Shown: positions 35,041-43,720, counted from the first letter of the stretch. The stretch: 64,000 nt of DNA from Pseudomonas tensinigenes (GCF_014268445.2 NZ_CP077089.1:5253501-5317500), one strand, 5' to 3'. Translations and numbers: made by a program. Notes: generated from the sequence alone by a model not told the origin.

Positions 35041-35054
35041 AGCGCTATCTCTTT
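35041..35054 (-). promoter_or_regulatory. Candidate GntR operator upstream of gntP
   Basis: On the minus strand this reads AAAGAGATAGCGCT, matching AC-N-AAG-N-TAGCGCT (the P. aeruginosa GntR consensus as I recall it) with two mismatches. It lies 61 bases before the gntP start. Confidence 0.5.
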
Positions 35055-35062
35055 CAACACAC

Positions 35063-35596
35063 TCATACCGCCTGCTTCAGACCGTGGGCCTGCCACCAGA
35101 CATGAGCCTGGGACGCCAGTTCTTCAACGCTGTGGATCGAAGCATTCAGCGCCAGGGTCAACGGCTCGCCCTTCGGCGATTCGAGGGTGGCGAACTGGCT
35201 TTCGATCAGCGTGGCCGGCATGAAGTGGCCCGGACGATGGGACACACGTTCAGCGGCAACTTCAGGGGTCAATTCAAGAAACACGAAGCCCAGGCCCGGC
35301 AAGGCACTGCGCAACACTTCGCGATAACTGTGTTTAAGGGCCGAGCAGGTCAGCACCGGGCGTTTGCCCAGCGCATCGACGCGACGCAGTTCATCGCACA
35401 GGCTGTCGAGCCAGCCGGCACGGTCGTCGTCGTTCAGGGGGATCCCCGCGCTCATCTTTTCGATGTTCGCGGCCGGATGGAAAGTATCGCCTTCAATGGC
35501 AGTGGCGCCGCTCAATTGGCACAGGGCCTCGCTGACGCACGTCTTGCCGCAACCGGCAACGCCCATGATGACCAGGGCGGTGATGGGATGACTCAT
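35063..35596 (-). CDS. gntK: Gluconokinase
   Basis: A 177-residue P-loop kinase that phosphorylates gluconate to 6-phosphogluconate with ATP. Walker A is GVAGCGKT at residues 12-19, followed by EGDTFHPAANIEKMSAGIPL (substrate site), LTCSALKHSYREVLR and SHRPGHFMPATLIESQFATL, all standard for GntK/GntV. The product enters the Entner-Doudoroff route, whose genes lie at 55-58 kb. It is divergent from gntR. Confidence 0.9.
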   Translation of the reverse strand: MSHPITALVIMGVAGCGKTCVSEALCQLSGATAIEGDTFHPAANIEKMSAGIPLNDDDRAGWLDSLCDELRRVDALGKRPVLTCSALKHSYREVLRSALPGLGFVFLELTPEVAAERVSHRPGHFMPATLIESQFATLESPKGEPLTLALNASIHSVEELASQAHVWWQAHGLKQAV

Positions 35597-35617
35597 ATAA
35601 CACCTCAGCGCGCAGAC

Positions 35618-35631
35618 AGCGCTACCTTTGC
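35618..35631. promoter_or_regulatory. Candidate GntR operator near gntK
   Basis: The complement reads GCAAAGGTAGCGCT, matching AC-N-AAG-N-TAGCGCT except at the first base pair of positions. It lies 22 bases upstream of the gntK start. Confidence 0.6.
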
Positions 35632-35769
35632 TAGCTATGACTCTAGTGCACAGGCAGAAGTTGCCGACGCCTTCTTGTCGTTTTTTTGGGTTGCAGCAGG
35701 TTTGTTCCCAACACCAAAAAGCGAAGATCAGGCAGGACCTCGCTTACGCATTTACAGCTGCATCAGGAC

Positions 35770-35783
35770 AGCGCTACCTTAGT
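35770..35783. promoter_or_regulatory. Candidate GntR operator near gntR
   Basis: The complement reads ACTAAGGTAGCGCT, an exact match to AC-N-AAG-N-TAGCGCT. It lies 30 bases upstream of the gntR start, consistent with autoregulation. Confidence 0.65.
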
Positions 35784-35812
35784 GCCTTGATTTTTGTTTG
35801 GCAAGCCGCCCG

Positions 35813-36844
35813 ATGACCTCCCCTAAAAACGATAAAAACACTCGCACCACCGGCCGTCCCACCCTGAATGAAGTTGCCCGCCTGGCCGGTGTCAGCCCGA
35901 TTACCGCCTCCCGCGCCTTGCGTGGGGTCAGCACGGTCGCCACCGAACTGGTGGAAAAAGTGCAGAAAGCCGCGCTCGAGCTCAACTATGTCGTGAACCC
36001 TGCTGCCCGCGCGTTGGCCTCGGCGCAGAGCCATTCGGTGGTGGTTCTGGTGCCTTCGTTATCCAACTTGCTGTTCATCGATACGCTGGAAGCCATTCAT
36101 CGGGTGCTCACGCCCAAAGGCTTCGAAGTGCTGATCGGTAACTTCCACTACTCGCGCGATGAAGAAGAAAACCTGCTGCGCAACTACATGGCCTATCAGC
36201 CGCGTGGATTTCTGCTGACCGGGTTTGATCGCACGGAAAGTTCGCGGCGGATGATCGAGGCGAGCAACATTCCCTGCGTGTACATGATGGAGCTGGACAG
36301 CGCCGCCGGAGTGAACTGCGTGGGGTTTTCGCAACTGAGTGCCGGTGAAACGGCGGCCGAGCATTTGCTCTCACGTGGGCGTAAGCGTCTGGCTTACATT
36401 GGCGCGCAACTCGATCAGCGCACCTTGTTGCGTGGCGAAGGTTTTCGCAAAGCGCTGCAGAAGGCCGGGCGTTATGACCCGGATCTGGAAGTGCTGACGC
36501 CTCGCTCTTCATCGGTGGGCTTGGGTGGGGAACTGTTTATGCAATTGCTCGCGGGGCATCCGGATGTTGATGCAATCTTCTTTGGTAACGACGACCTGGC
36601 GCAGGGAGCGTTGCTGGAAGCACTGCGCCACGGCATCAGGATTCCCGAGCAGGTGGCGATTCTCGGTTTCAACGACTTGCCGATGTCCGAACACATGGTG
36701 CCGCGCCTGAGCAGCATCAACACCCCGCGTGAAGCGATTGGCCGGCGCGCGGCGGAGCAGATGCTGACGTTGATGGCGGGTAACAGCGTAGCGCGCCCGG
36801 TTGAAGACATGGGCTTTGAACTGAAGATCCGCGAAAGCACCTGA
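35813..36844 (+). CDS. gntR: LacI-family gluconate repressor GntR
   Basis: A 343-residue LacI-type repressor. The HTH and hinge are at about residues 18-70 (LNEVARLAGVSPITASRALR, VEKVQKAALELNYVVNPAAR). A periplasmic-binding-protein-like sensor follows (VVVLVPSLSNLLFIDTLEAI, YQPRGFLLTGFD, FFGNDDLAQGALLEAL, ILGFNDLPMSE). ATG 35813 is preferred to an in-frame TTG at 35798. It is divergent from gntK, and three matching operator-like sites cover gntR, gntK and gntP, so gluconate or 6-phosphogluconate probably lifts repression of the whole module. Confidence 0.85.
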   Translation: MTSPKNDKNTRTTGRPTLNEVARLAGVSPITASRALRGVSTVATELVEKVQKAALELNYVVNPAARALASAQSHSVVVLVPSLSNLLFIDTLEAIHRVLTPKGFEVLIGNFHYSRDEEENLLRNYMAYQPRGFLLTGFDRTESSRRMIEASNIPCVYMMELDSAAGVNCVGFSQLSAGETAAEHLLSRGRKRLAYIGAQLDQRTLLRGEGFRKALQKAGRYDPDLEVLTPRSSSVGLGGELFMQLLAGHPDVDAIFFGNDDLAQGALLEALRHGIRIPEQVAILGFNDLPMSEHMVPRLSSINTPREAIGRRAAEQMLTLMAGNSVARPVEDMGFELKIREST

Positions 36845-36860
36845 AACTGTCGCGATCCCC

Positions 36861-36944
36861 TGTAGGAGCTGCCGAAGGCTGCGATCTTTTGATTTTGCTC
36901 TTAAAAACAAGATCAAAAGATCGCAGCCTTCGGCAGCTCCTACA
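36861..36944. repeat. Family B hairpin repeat
   Basis: Near-perfect inverted repeat with outer arms TGTAGGAGCTGCCGAAGGCT/AGCCTTCGGCAGCTCCTACA directly after gntR. Confidence 0.85.
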
Positions 36945-36988
36945 GTTTTATGTGGTGCTCACAAATGCTGAGTTGAAACACAATCCCC

Positions 36989-37077
36989 TGTGGGAGCGAG
37001 CCTGCTCGCGAAAGCGCTATGTCAGATAAGTATGTGCCGACTGACACGACGCTTTCGCGAGCAGGCTCGCTCCCACA
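36989..37077. repeat. Paired REP element (family A)
   Basis: Inverted REP cores between the convergent gntR and LysR genes, 45 bases after a family B element. Confidence 0.85.
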
Positions 37078-37094
37078 TTGGATCTCCACAGTCG

Positions 37095-37967
37095 CTAGTG
37101 GCTGAGCAAGTCAACGAGGGCCAGCGCGCCTTTCTGTAGTGGCTGGCTTTTGAGCCACACCGCATGCACCGGCATCACCAGACCGTTTTCGATGTTGCGA
37201 AAATTCAGGCGTTTCAGCCGCCCGGACTCGATCCGCGACTGCACCACCGACAGCGGAAAATTACCCCAGCCCAATCCTGCCTCAACCATTTCCATCGCCG
37301 TCTCAAGGCTGTCCGTGCGCCAGTACGACTCCGCCACCAACGGTCGCGTTTCACTGATCGGCAAGTCGCGACTGGCGACGATGATCTGCCGCACATGCAC
37401 CAGATCTTCGAGAAACACATCCTGCCCCTGCAACAGCGGGCTGTCCGCCGCCAGCGTGGCGATCATCCGTTCGCTGCCGACAAACTGAAAACGCTCCAGC
37501 ACATTCATGCTCAGCCCGGCGAACGCCAGGCACACGCTGACCCGGCCGCTGTGCAGCATCGCCAGCACATCATCCTGCGGCGCGGTCAGCACTTCGATAT
37601 CGAGCAATGGATGACGCTCGGCGATCACCTTGATTGCCGCCAGCAAACGACGGCGGTCGATGTCCGCGACTACGCCGATCGACAACTTGCTCTCCAGCCC
37701 CAACGACAACTCCACCGCGTGCACTTGCAGTTGCTTGAGCTGCTCGGCGATCAGTCGCGCATGCGGCACTAGCGACAGCGCCATTGCCGTGGGTTGAGGT
37801 TCGCGATGGCTGCGGTCGAAGAGCAGATAACCCAGCTCCGCTTCAAGATTGCCAATACTCATGCTGACGGCGGAAGGCACCCGACCTAACGCACGCGCCG
37901 CCGCTGAAAACGAGCCGCGTTCGATCACGGCAAGAAACAGCTCGATGCTATCGCTGTTGAAATTCAC
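37095..37967 (-). CDS. LysR-family regulator of the second PACE pump
   Basis: A 290-residue LysR protein: HTH at residues 7-62 (LFLAVIERGSFSAAARALGR, PSAVSMSIGNLEAELGYLLF), effector domain after residue 90 (LESKLSIGVVADIDRRRLLA). It is head to head with a PACE-family pump gene, the same arrangement as at 24663-26044. The two regulators share the GSFSAAAR-LGR opening and similar length, so the module may have duplicated or been acquired twice. Confidence 0.8.
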   Translation of the reverse strand: MNFNSDSIELFLAVIERGSFSAAARALGRVPSAVSMSIGNLEAELGYLLFDRSHREPQPTAMALSLVPHARLIAEQLKQLQVHAVELSLGLESKLSIGVVADIDRRRLLAAIKVIAERHPLLDIEVLTAPQDDVLAMLHSGRVSVCLAFAGLSMNVLERFQFVGSERMIATLAADSPLLQGQDVFLEDLVHVRQIIVASRDLPISETRPLVAESYWRTDSLETAMEMVEAGLGWGNFPLSVVQSRIESGRLKRLNFRNIENGLVMPVHAVWLKSQPLQKGALALVDLLSH

Positions 37968-37997
37968 CCTAAAAACCTATCAATAGAACTGAAAGTA

Positions 37998-38016
37998 GCT
38001 GACTTTTTCTGTCAGC
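37998..38016. promoter_or_regulatory. Inverted repeat in the LysR-PACE gap
   Basis: GCTGAC-N7-GTCAGC, a perfect 6-bp inverted repeat, nested inside TCAATAG (37979) and CTATTGA (38018). It lies between the divergent LysR and PACE starts and is a candidate regulator site. Confidence 0.4.
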
Positions 38017-38089
38017 CCTATTGAAGCTATCTTTCGCCGCCTTCGCCAGTCCCACTGGCCAACAAACGGCAAGAAAGAGGTAAATCCCC

Positions 38090-38530
38090 ATGCAAGGCGT
38101 CAAACGCAAACTGGTCTATGTGTCGCTCTACGAAGTGATCGGCATGACCTTCTCCGCCCTCGGTCTGGCGCTGCTATCCGGCACGTCGCCGGGCAGCACC
38201 GGGCCGTTGGCGGTGATCATCACCACCATCGCCGTGACCTGGAATTTCATCTACACCACGATGTTCGAGCACTGGGAAAGCCGCCAGGTATCGCGCACAC
38301 GCACGGTGAAACGACGCATTGCTCACGCCGTCGGCTTTCAACTGACGCTGATCGTGTTCCTGATTCCGTTGATCGCGTGGTGGATGAACATCAGTCTGGT
38401 GCAAGCCTTCCTACTCGATCTGGCGCTGATCATTTTCATTCCGTGCTACACGTTTGCCTTCAACTGGCTGTTTGACCGGATCTTCGGCTTGCCGGCCTCG
38501 GCGCTGCCAGATTCAGCCGCTGCGGCATAA
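38090..38530 (+). CDS. PACE-family efflux transporter (second copy)
   Basis: A 146-residue four-helix membrane protein of the AceI/PACE family, with two transmembrane-pair units: VYVSLYEVIGMTFSALGLAL then ITTIAVTWNFIYTTMFEHWE, and AHAVGFQLTLIVFLIPLIAW then IIFIPCYTFAFNWLFDRIFG. The conserved helix-1 acid is Glu15, the AceI position. AGAGG precedes the start by about 12 bases. Probable proton-driven export of biocides or polyamines. It is only moderately similar to the copy at 24663, so the two pumps probably have different cargoes. Confidence 0.8.
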   Translation: MQGVKRKLVYVSLYEVIGMTFSALGLALLSGTSPGSTGPLAVIITTIAVTWNFIYTTMFEHWESRQVSRTRTVKRRIAHAVGFQLTLIVFLIPLIAWWMNISLVQAFLLDLALIIFIPCYTFAFNWLFDRIFGLPASALPDSAAAA

Positions 38531-38643
38531 ATCGTTAATTCGTAAGCAGATATTGCAAGAAATCAGCGGTTTAACTGTGTAAACCGCCGATATTCACAAT
38601 CCGTCAACTCCGATAGCAGGCTAAGCTTTTCCATCAATAAAAA

Positions 38644-40080
38644 ATGGATCAGCCCATGACTGCACACGCCCCCGCCGCCGCGACAAGCAACGGCATCGAC
38701 CCGATCCGCGCCGCTCAGGTGTCCGCCCGCATTGATCGTCTTCCAGCGGTCGCGACGATCTGGCGGCTGGTGGCGCTGCTGTCGATCGGTGGTTTTTTCG
38801 AACTCTATGATCTGTTCCAGACCGCCTACATTAGCCCCGGGTTGATCCGCGATGGCATCTTCGCCACCGGCAATCAGGGCGTGTTCGGTTTCTCCGATCA
38901 AGCGGCGTTTGCTTCGGCGACGTTCCTCGGCCTGTTCCTAGGCGCCAGCCTGCTCAGCCCGCTGGCGGATCGTTTCGGTCGCCGTGCGATCTTCACCTTC
39001 GCGCTGGTCTGGTACACGCTGGCGACGGTGTTGATGGGGATTCAGAGTTCAGCGCTGGGCATCATCTGCATGCGCTTTCTGGTTGGTATTGGTCTGGGCA
39101 TCGAGTTGGTGACCATCGACGCCTACCTCTCGGAACTGGTGCCCAAACGCATGCGCAGCTCCGCCTTTGCCTTCGCGTTTTTCATACAGTTCCTCTCGGT
39201 GCCGGCAGTGGCGCTGATGTCGTGGTGGCTGGTGCCGCAAGCGCCGTTCGGCGTGTCCGGCTGGCGTTGGGTGGTGTTGGCCAGCGCGGTGTTTGCGCTG
39301 TTTATCTGGTGGCTGCGCAAGCGTCTGCCGGAATCGCCGCGCTGGCTCGCGCAGCATGGCCGCTTTGATGAGGCCAACCGGATTCTCGACACTATCGAGG
39401 CCCGTTGCGAGAAAGATCACGGTAAACCGCTGGACGCCCCCGAAGCCGTTCCGGTCGATGTCGAAGGCAAGGGTCGTTTCGCCGATATCTGGCAACCGCC
39501 CTATCGTCGTCGCGCGTTGATGCTGATCGTCTTCCACATCTTCCAGGCGATCGGTTTCTTCGGTTTCGGCAACTGGTTGCCGGCGTTGCTGTCCGGCCAG
39601 GGCGTCAGCGTCACCCACAGTTTGATGTACGCGTTCATCATCACCCTCGCCTACCCGCTCGGGCCGTTGCTGTTCGTGAAGTTCGCCAACCGCTTCGAGA
39701 ACAAGTGGCAGATCGTCGGCTCGGCCCTCGGCGCGATGACCTTCGGCACTTTGTTCGCCTTGCAGACCAGCGCGTTCGGGCTGATCTTCTGCGGGGTGAT
39801 GATCACCTTCTGCAACGCCTGGTTGAGCTTCAGTTATCACTCGTACCAGAGCGAACTGTTCCCGACCAACATCCGCGCCCGCGCTGTGGGTTTCTGTTAT
39901 TCGTTCAGTCGTTTGTCGACGGTGTTCAGCAGCCTGTTGATCGGTCTGTTTCTCGACAACTTCGGCACACCCGGGGTGTTGGCATTCATCGTCAGCAGTA
40001 TGCTCATCGTGATGCTGACCATCGGCTGGTTCGGCCCGCGCACACGCAATCTGGCACTGGAGAACATTGCCCATCGCTGA
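38644..40080 (+). CDS. MFS transporter
   Basis: A 478-residue major facilitator with 12 membrane helices. Visible are GGFFELYDLFQTAYISPGLI in helix 1, the loop 2-3 motif SPLADRFGRRAIF, VGIGLGIELVTIDAYLSELV in helix 4, and a central cytoplasmic loop at about 225-285 (RLPESPRWLAQHGRFDEANR), the signature of sugar/acid porter subfamilies. The substrate is not predictable. An alternative ATG lies four codons later (38656). The regulator is not adjacent. Confidence 0.75.
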   Translation: MDQPMTAHAPAAATSNGIDPIRAAQVSARIDRLPAVATIWRLVALLSIGGFFELYDLFQTAYISPGLIRDGIFATGNQGVFGFSDQAAFASATFLGLFLGASLLSPLADRFGRRAIFTFALVWYTLATVLMGIQSSALGIICMRFLVGIGLGIELVTIDAYLSELVPKRMRSSAFAFAFFIQFLSVPAVALMSWWLVPQAPFGVSGWRWVVLASAVFALFIWWLRKRLPESPRWLAQHGRFDEANRILDTIEARCEKDHGKPLDAPEAVPVDVEGKGRFADIWQPPYRRRALMLIVFHIFQAIGFFGFGNWLPALLSGQGVSVTHSLMYAFIITLAYPLGPLLFVKFANRFENKWQIVGSALGAMTFGTLFALQTSAFGLIFCGVMITFCNAWLSFSYHSYQSELFPTNIRARAVGFCYSFSRLSTVFSSLLIGLFLDNFGTPGVLAFIVSSMLIVMLTIGWFGPRTRNLALENIAHR

Positions 40081-40235
40081 GGCTGGCAACGGTCATCCTC
40101 TGCCGCTTATCGGCAAAGGATGACCGCCGCGAACGCCTGACCGACGATCAACCTGTTGAAATAAAAGGATTTATTCAGAAGGCACGGTAATTGCTCCGCT
40201 ACGCCAGTCAGCAATTACCTACAGGTCCACACATC

Positions 40236-40781
40236 ATGTTGATCAGTGCCAAACAACAGCAAATCATTCATCTGCCCAAAGCGCTGAATGACGATGCGAC
40301 GTCCACCGCTGCGGCCGGTCTGCAAGGTGGCCTGCACGGCGCCATGCTGCAAACCCTGCAAAACCAGACCCAGGCGCAAACCGCCGAAGCCACCGCGAAG
40401 GTGCAGGACTCGGCCACGCAGATCGCGACCCAGCAAGTCAGCGAAGCCACGCGCATCAGCGACAACGTCGACGAAGCGTTCGCCAAGACCCGCGTCAACC
40501 TGCAAGCCACCGATGCCACCACGGCCTCGGCAACATCCGCCACCGACGAGTTCAAGGACTACATGAGCAAGACGCCGGAACAGCGTCTGCGCGACAGTAT
40601 CCTGCAGTCGATGGGGCTGACCGAAGATGACATCAAAGCCATGCCGCCGGAGAAACAACTGGCCGTCGGCAAGGAGATCGCCGAGCGCTTGCAGGACAAG
40701 ATGAAGCTGGCGCAGGCGGAAAAAGACAACGATGTGAAGGACAGTGACAAGCAAGCGGACAAGTTTCTCGCTGCGCTGTGA
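40236..40781 (+). CDS. Conserved hypothetical protein, Ala/Gln/Thr-rich
   Basis: A 181-residue protein, not recognised. Residues 1-110 are Ala/Thr/Gln-rich and predicted helical with low complexity (NQTQAQTAEATAKVQDSATQ). Residues 112-181 form a charged helical domain (EQRLRDSILQSMGLTEDDIK, MPPEKQLAVGKEIAERLQDK). It has no signal peptide or membrane segment. It could be a secreted or surface-associated effector-like protein, but nothing specific supports this. Confidence 0.6.
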   Translation: MLISAKQQQIIHLPKALNDDATSTAAAGLQGGLHGAMLQTLQNQTQAQTAEATAKVQDSATQIATQQVSEATRISDNVDEAFAKTRVNLQATDATTASATSATDEFKDYMSKTPEQRLRDSILQSMGLTEDDIKAMPPEKQLAVGKEIAERLQDKMKLAQAEKDNDVKDSDKQADKFLAAL

Positions 40782-40804
40782 TCTTCAAGTCACCCGAAAT
40801 CAAA

Positions 40805-40894
40805 TGTGGGAGCGAGCCTGCTCGCGAAGGCGGTGAACCAGTCAACACTGATGTTGAATGTTCCGCCGCCTTCGCGAGCAGGCTCGCTCCCACA
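40805..40894. repeat. Paired REP element (family A)
   Basis: Inverted REP cores between convergent genes. Confidence 0.85.
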
Positions 40895-40917
40895 GTTTTT
40901 TGTGTGTTCAGGAAAGA

Positions 40918-42237
40918 TCAGTTCAGTTGCAGGGTTTCATTGAACTGACTGATCGCATCCACTACATGCCGCGATCCCTGCTGGATCTCCAGAATCACCT
41001 CCCCCGCTTCATTCGCCAACTCCACGCCAAGCCCGGTACGACTCAGGCTCGACTGCATGCTCGACACCGCACTCAGCGACAGGTCATGGTTCTTGCGTAC
41101 CACATCGACAATCTCCAGGGTTGCCTGACTGGTACGCGCCGCGAGGCTGCGCACTTCATCCGCAACAACCGCAAAACCCCGTCCGTGCTCCCCGGCCCGC
41201 GCCGCTTCGATCGCAGCGTTGAGCGCCAGCAAGTTGGTCTGATCGGCAATGCCACGAATGGTCTGCACGATGGTGCCGATGATGTCCGACTGTTTGCTCA
41301 CCGCATCGATGCTCGCCGCTGCTTCGTTGAGGTCGCGGGAAATGTCCTGAATGATCTGCACGGTTTGCTGCACGACCTGTGAGCCTTTTTGCGCGCAGGC
41401 ATCGTTTTGTACCGAAGTGCTATGGGCCGATTCCGCAGCGTTCTGCAACGTGGTCATCTGATGGGTGATGTCGCTGGCGAACTTGACCACTTTGTACAAG
41501 CGGCCCTTGGCGTCGAACAACGGGTTGTACGACGCTTCGAGGTAAACCATCTGCCCGGATTTGTTCTTGCGTTCGAAACGATGCGAGTGATATTCGCCGC
41601 GATTGAGCGAGGCCCAGAATGCCTTGTATTGCGAGGACTCGGCTTCGGCGCGATGGCAAAAAAGACTGTGATGATGGCCGACGATTTCGTTGAGCGAGTA
41701 CTGCATGGTCTTCAGGAAGTTGTCGTTGGCAGCGATGACATTGCCTTCCGGGGTGAACTCGATCACCGCCATGGAGCGACTGATTGCCGCCAGCATGCTT
41801 TCTTCTTCGTGCTCTTTATTCACCCGTGCAGTGATGTCGGCAGCCACTTTGATCACGCTCTGGACTTGCTTGTCCGGGCCATACACCGGCATGTAACTGG
41901 CTTCGAGCCAGACTTCCCTGCCGGCCTTGTTCAAACGCAGAAAAGTCCCGCTGATCGGCTCACCGCGAGCCAGGTCACGCCACAATCTGGCGTACTCTTC
42001 GCTGCGATAGAAAGCCTCTTCACAAAACACCCGATGATGTTTGCCACGCACTTCATCGGCGCTGTAGCCCATGGTTTTGCAGAAGTTTTCATTGGCATCG
42101 AGAACGATGCCCTCAGGGGTGAACTCGATCATGGCCATCGAACGGCTGATCGCTTCCAGCTTGGCGTTGGCCTCGGTCAAGGCGCAGCTGAATCGCTCGA
42201 TCTGCTGCAGGTCAGCCTTGTGATGTAGGTTGAACAT
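40918..42237 (-). CDS. Soluble chemoreceptor, PAS-PAS-MCP, BdlA-like (second copy)
   Basis: A 439-residue cytoplasmic receptor of the same length and order as the one at 10698: PAS 1 (about 24-135, [21 protein letters not shown]), PAS 2 (about 145-258, [20 protein letters not shown]), and a short signalling domain ([40 protein letters not shown]). The domain order and the [18 protein letters not shown] words match BdlA. It has no membrane segments. Its upstream leader is long (over 200 bases), with a repeated 17-base word and many GGA triplets, so post-transcriptional control is possible. Confidence 0.8.
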   Translation of the reverse strand: MFNLHHKADLQQIERFSCALTEANAKLEAISRSMAMIEFTPEGIVLDANENFCKTMGYSADEVRGKHHRVFCEEAFYRSEEYARLWRDLARGEPISGTFLRLNKAGREVWLEASYMPVYGPDKQVQSVIKVAADITARVNKEHEEESMLAAISRSMAVIEFTPEGNVIAANDNFLKTMQYSLNEIVGHHHSLFCHRAEAESSQYKAFWASLNRGEYHSHRFERKNKSGQMVYLEASYNPLFDAKGRLYKVVKFASDITHQMTTLQNAAESAHSTSVQNDACAQKGSQVVQQTVQIIQDISRDLNEAAASIDAVSKQSDIIGTIVQTIRGIADQTNLLALNAAIEAARAGEHGRGFAVVADEVRSLAARTSQATLEIVDVVRKNHDLSLSAVSSMQSSLSRTGLGVELANEAGEVILEIQQGSRHVVDAISQFNETLQLN

Positions 42238-42699
42238 GGTTGTATCACCTTCCGCGCGGACTTTTGATTTGATGAAAGTTCAGTTCTTTCACGATCCACC
42301 ACTACGTTCCACAGAACAGGCACACGCATTCCTCCACGGGAGGAAGTTGTCAGGTGATAAATGATGATCAATCGGAGCGTCCATGCAGCGACGCTCTAAT
42401 CAAGACATCCTTCTCTTGATAGCCCGCACGCGGGCCAGCCCTAACGCGTTGAAGAACTTCCATGTAAGCGACGCTCCTTGTTGGTTCAGTGTCGGTGCCT
42501 TGGGTTGCGCACTCTGGCAGCATGAATTCACGGACTAACCCTGTGGATCAGCCATGTTTTGACATGACGGTCGACATAGTTAGTTACGAGAAGCATAGCC
42601 AGTGCAAAGGCCTGCGCAAGGCCACTAGTCGGCCAGTATCTGGCACTTTTTGCACAAGAAACGGTTCAGCGCGGGGAGAATTGTTGCCGGGGCGGACGT
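42238..42699. other. Long gap upstream of the second BdlA-like gene
   Basis: No gene is evident. On the minus strand the word GAGCGTCGCT-CATGGA occurs twice (plus coordinates 42459-42476 and 42380-42396, one base length difference), one copy forming a GAGCGTC/GACGCTC hairpin. GCCCGCGTGCGGGC forms another hairpin at about 42422-42436. About nine GGA triplets occur on the minus strand between 42240 and 42480. This could be a structured leader or a small RNA. From 42500 to 42699 I see nothing specific. Confidence 0.35.
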
Positions 42700-42766
42700 T
42701 TTCGCGAGCAGGCTCGCTCCACATTGGAATGCGTTTCTCCTGTGGGAGCGAGCCTGCTCGCGAAGG
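42700..42766. repeat. Paired REP element (family A), damaged arm
   Basis: Inverted REP cores with a short spacer. The left arm lacks one C (GCTCGCTCCACA in place of GCTCGCTCCCACA). It abuts the truncated desaturase fragment. Confidence 0.8.
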
Positions 42767-42780
42767 CAAAAGTTGTAGCG

Positions 42781-42975
42781 CTACAAAAACAACAGCGGAA
42801 TCAGCAGCAAGGTGCTCAAGGCACGGCCCAGCCAATGACTATTAAGAACAATAGCGAACCAGCCGCCATAGACACCGATCAGCAACAGCCAGGTCGGCCA
42901 CTCGGTACGGGCGGTGAAACGTTGGCGCAGGGTTTCGATCTGTTGACGATGGGCGGCGTAGAAGTAATGGGGCAT
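42781..42975 (-). pseudogene. Truncated N-terminus of a membrane desaturase-like gene
   Basis: From ATG 42975 this encodes 64 residues: MPHYFYAAHRQQIETLRQRF, then ARTEWPTWLLLIGVYGGWFA, a second hydrophobic run (ALSTLLLIPLLFL) and a TAG stop. As I recall, Pseudomonas fatty-acid desaturases start in this way and continue into WLS.QHELLHGHPT, the first His box. Here the frame stops just before that point and a family A REP pair begins 14 bases later. I read it as a gene remnant cut by a deletion joined at a REP element. It could instead be a genuine two-helix small protein. Confidence 0.5.
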
Positions 42976-43087
42976 GGCGTTGCTCGGAACGGGATTCGTC
43001 CCCTTCTGTGCAACGACGCAGTGCATTCTTGCAGATTATTTTCAGGTCAATGCTGGAGCCCGAGAACCGGGCTCCGGAAAGGCGTGA

Positions 43088-43198
43088 TCAATGGCCGAAG
43101 ATGTCGACTTTCTTGGCTTTCTTCTCCGCGCGTTTTTCAATCGCGGTCTTGGCCGGTTTCTTCTTCGCGGCTTTCTTTGAATCCATACCTTTGGACAT
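43088..43198 (-). CDS. Small Lys-rich basic protein, 36 residues
   Basis: A 36-codon gene, MSKGMDSKKAAKKKPAKTAI and onward to KKAKKVDIFGH, with 14 lysines. A GGAG ribosome site lies 11 bases upstream of the ATG at 43198. The composition resembles histone-like H1/AlgP tails and suggests nucleic-acid or polyphosphate binding (inference). It lies head to head with the GNAT gene at 43301. Confidence 0.6.
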   Translation of the reverse strand: MSKGMDSKKAAKKKPAKTAIEKRAEKKAKKVDIFGH

Positions 43199-43300
43199 GA
43201 TGCGTACTCCACTCACAGGGGATGTGAGGTCAGGTATACACCTATCCAGAGCCGTGCGTTCTTTTATAATCGGCGCTTTGCCCACCGACAGTCTGATCCC

Positions 43301-43720
43301 ATGCCCGACACCCAATACAGCCTGCTCGACGAGTCGCTTTGGCCGTTGATGAACAAGTTTTACCGCAGCCACCAATCGTCGATGAAAGCTGTTCGCGATG
43401 CGCAATTGTGGGTGGCGCGGCGCGGAGAGATTGTGGGTGCGTTGTGCCTGCGGCCAGTGTCCGGCGGGCAATGGTTGACCGGGTTGTTCGTTGATCCGGG
43501 GTGTCGTGAACAGGGCGTTGCCGCACAGCTGATCGCAGCGGCGGTGCAGGATGTGAGCGAGCCGGTGTGGCTGTTCTGTCATCCGGATTTGCGTGAATTT
43601 TATGAGCGACGCGGGTTCACGTTCGACCCGGCGCTGCCGCAAGCGATGGCAGAGCGATTGAGCCGGTATGCGCGGCACAAGCCGATGATTGCGATGGAGC
43701 TGGCCCCCTCACAATCCTGA
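43301..43720 (+). CDS. GNAT-family N-acetyltransferase
   Basis: A 139-residue acetyltransferase: WLTGLFVDPGCREQGVAAQL with the R/Q-x-x-G-x-A acetyl-CoA loop at about residues 65-75, and LREFYERRGFTFDP near residue 97. The substrate is unknown. A REP pair follows. Confidence 0.7.
   Translation: MPDTQYSLLDESLWPLMNKFYRSHQSSMKAVRDAQLWVARRGEIVGALCLRPVSGGQWLTGLFVDPGCREQGVAAQLIAAAVQDVSEPVWLFCHPDLREFYERRGFTFDPALPQAMAERLSRYARHKPMIAMELAPSQS

Noticed and set aside
35708..35812. N-terminal extension or small ORF between gntK and gntR
   Set aside because: The region holds two operator-like sites and no ribosome site for another frame; it is a control region.
41486..41496. Another TTTGTACAAG word in the second BdlA-like gene
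   Set aside because: It is inside coding sequence, imperfect relative to CTTGTACAAG, and explained by conserved Leu-Tyr-Lys codons.
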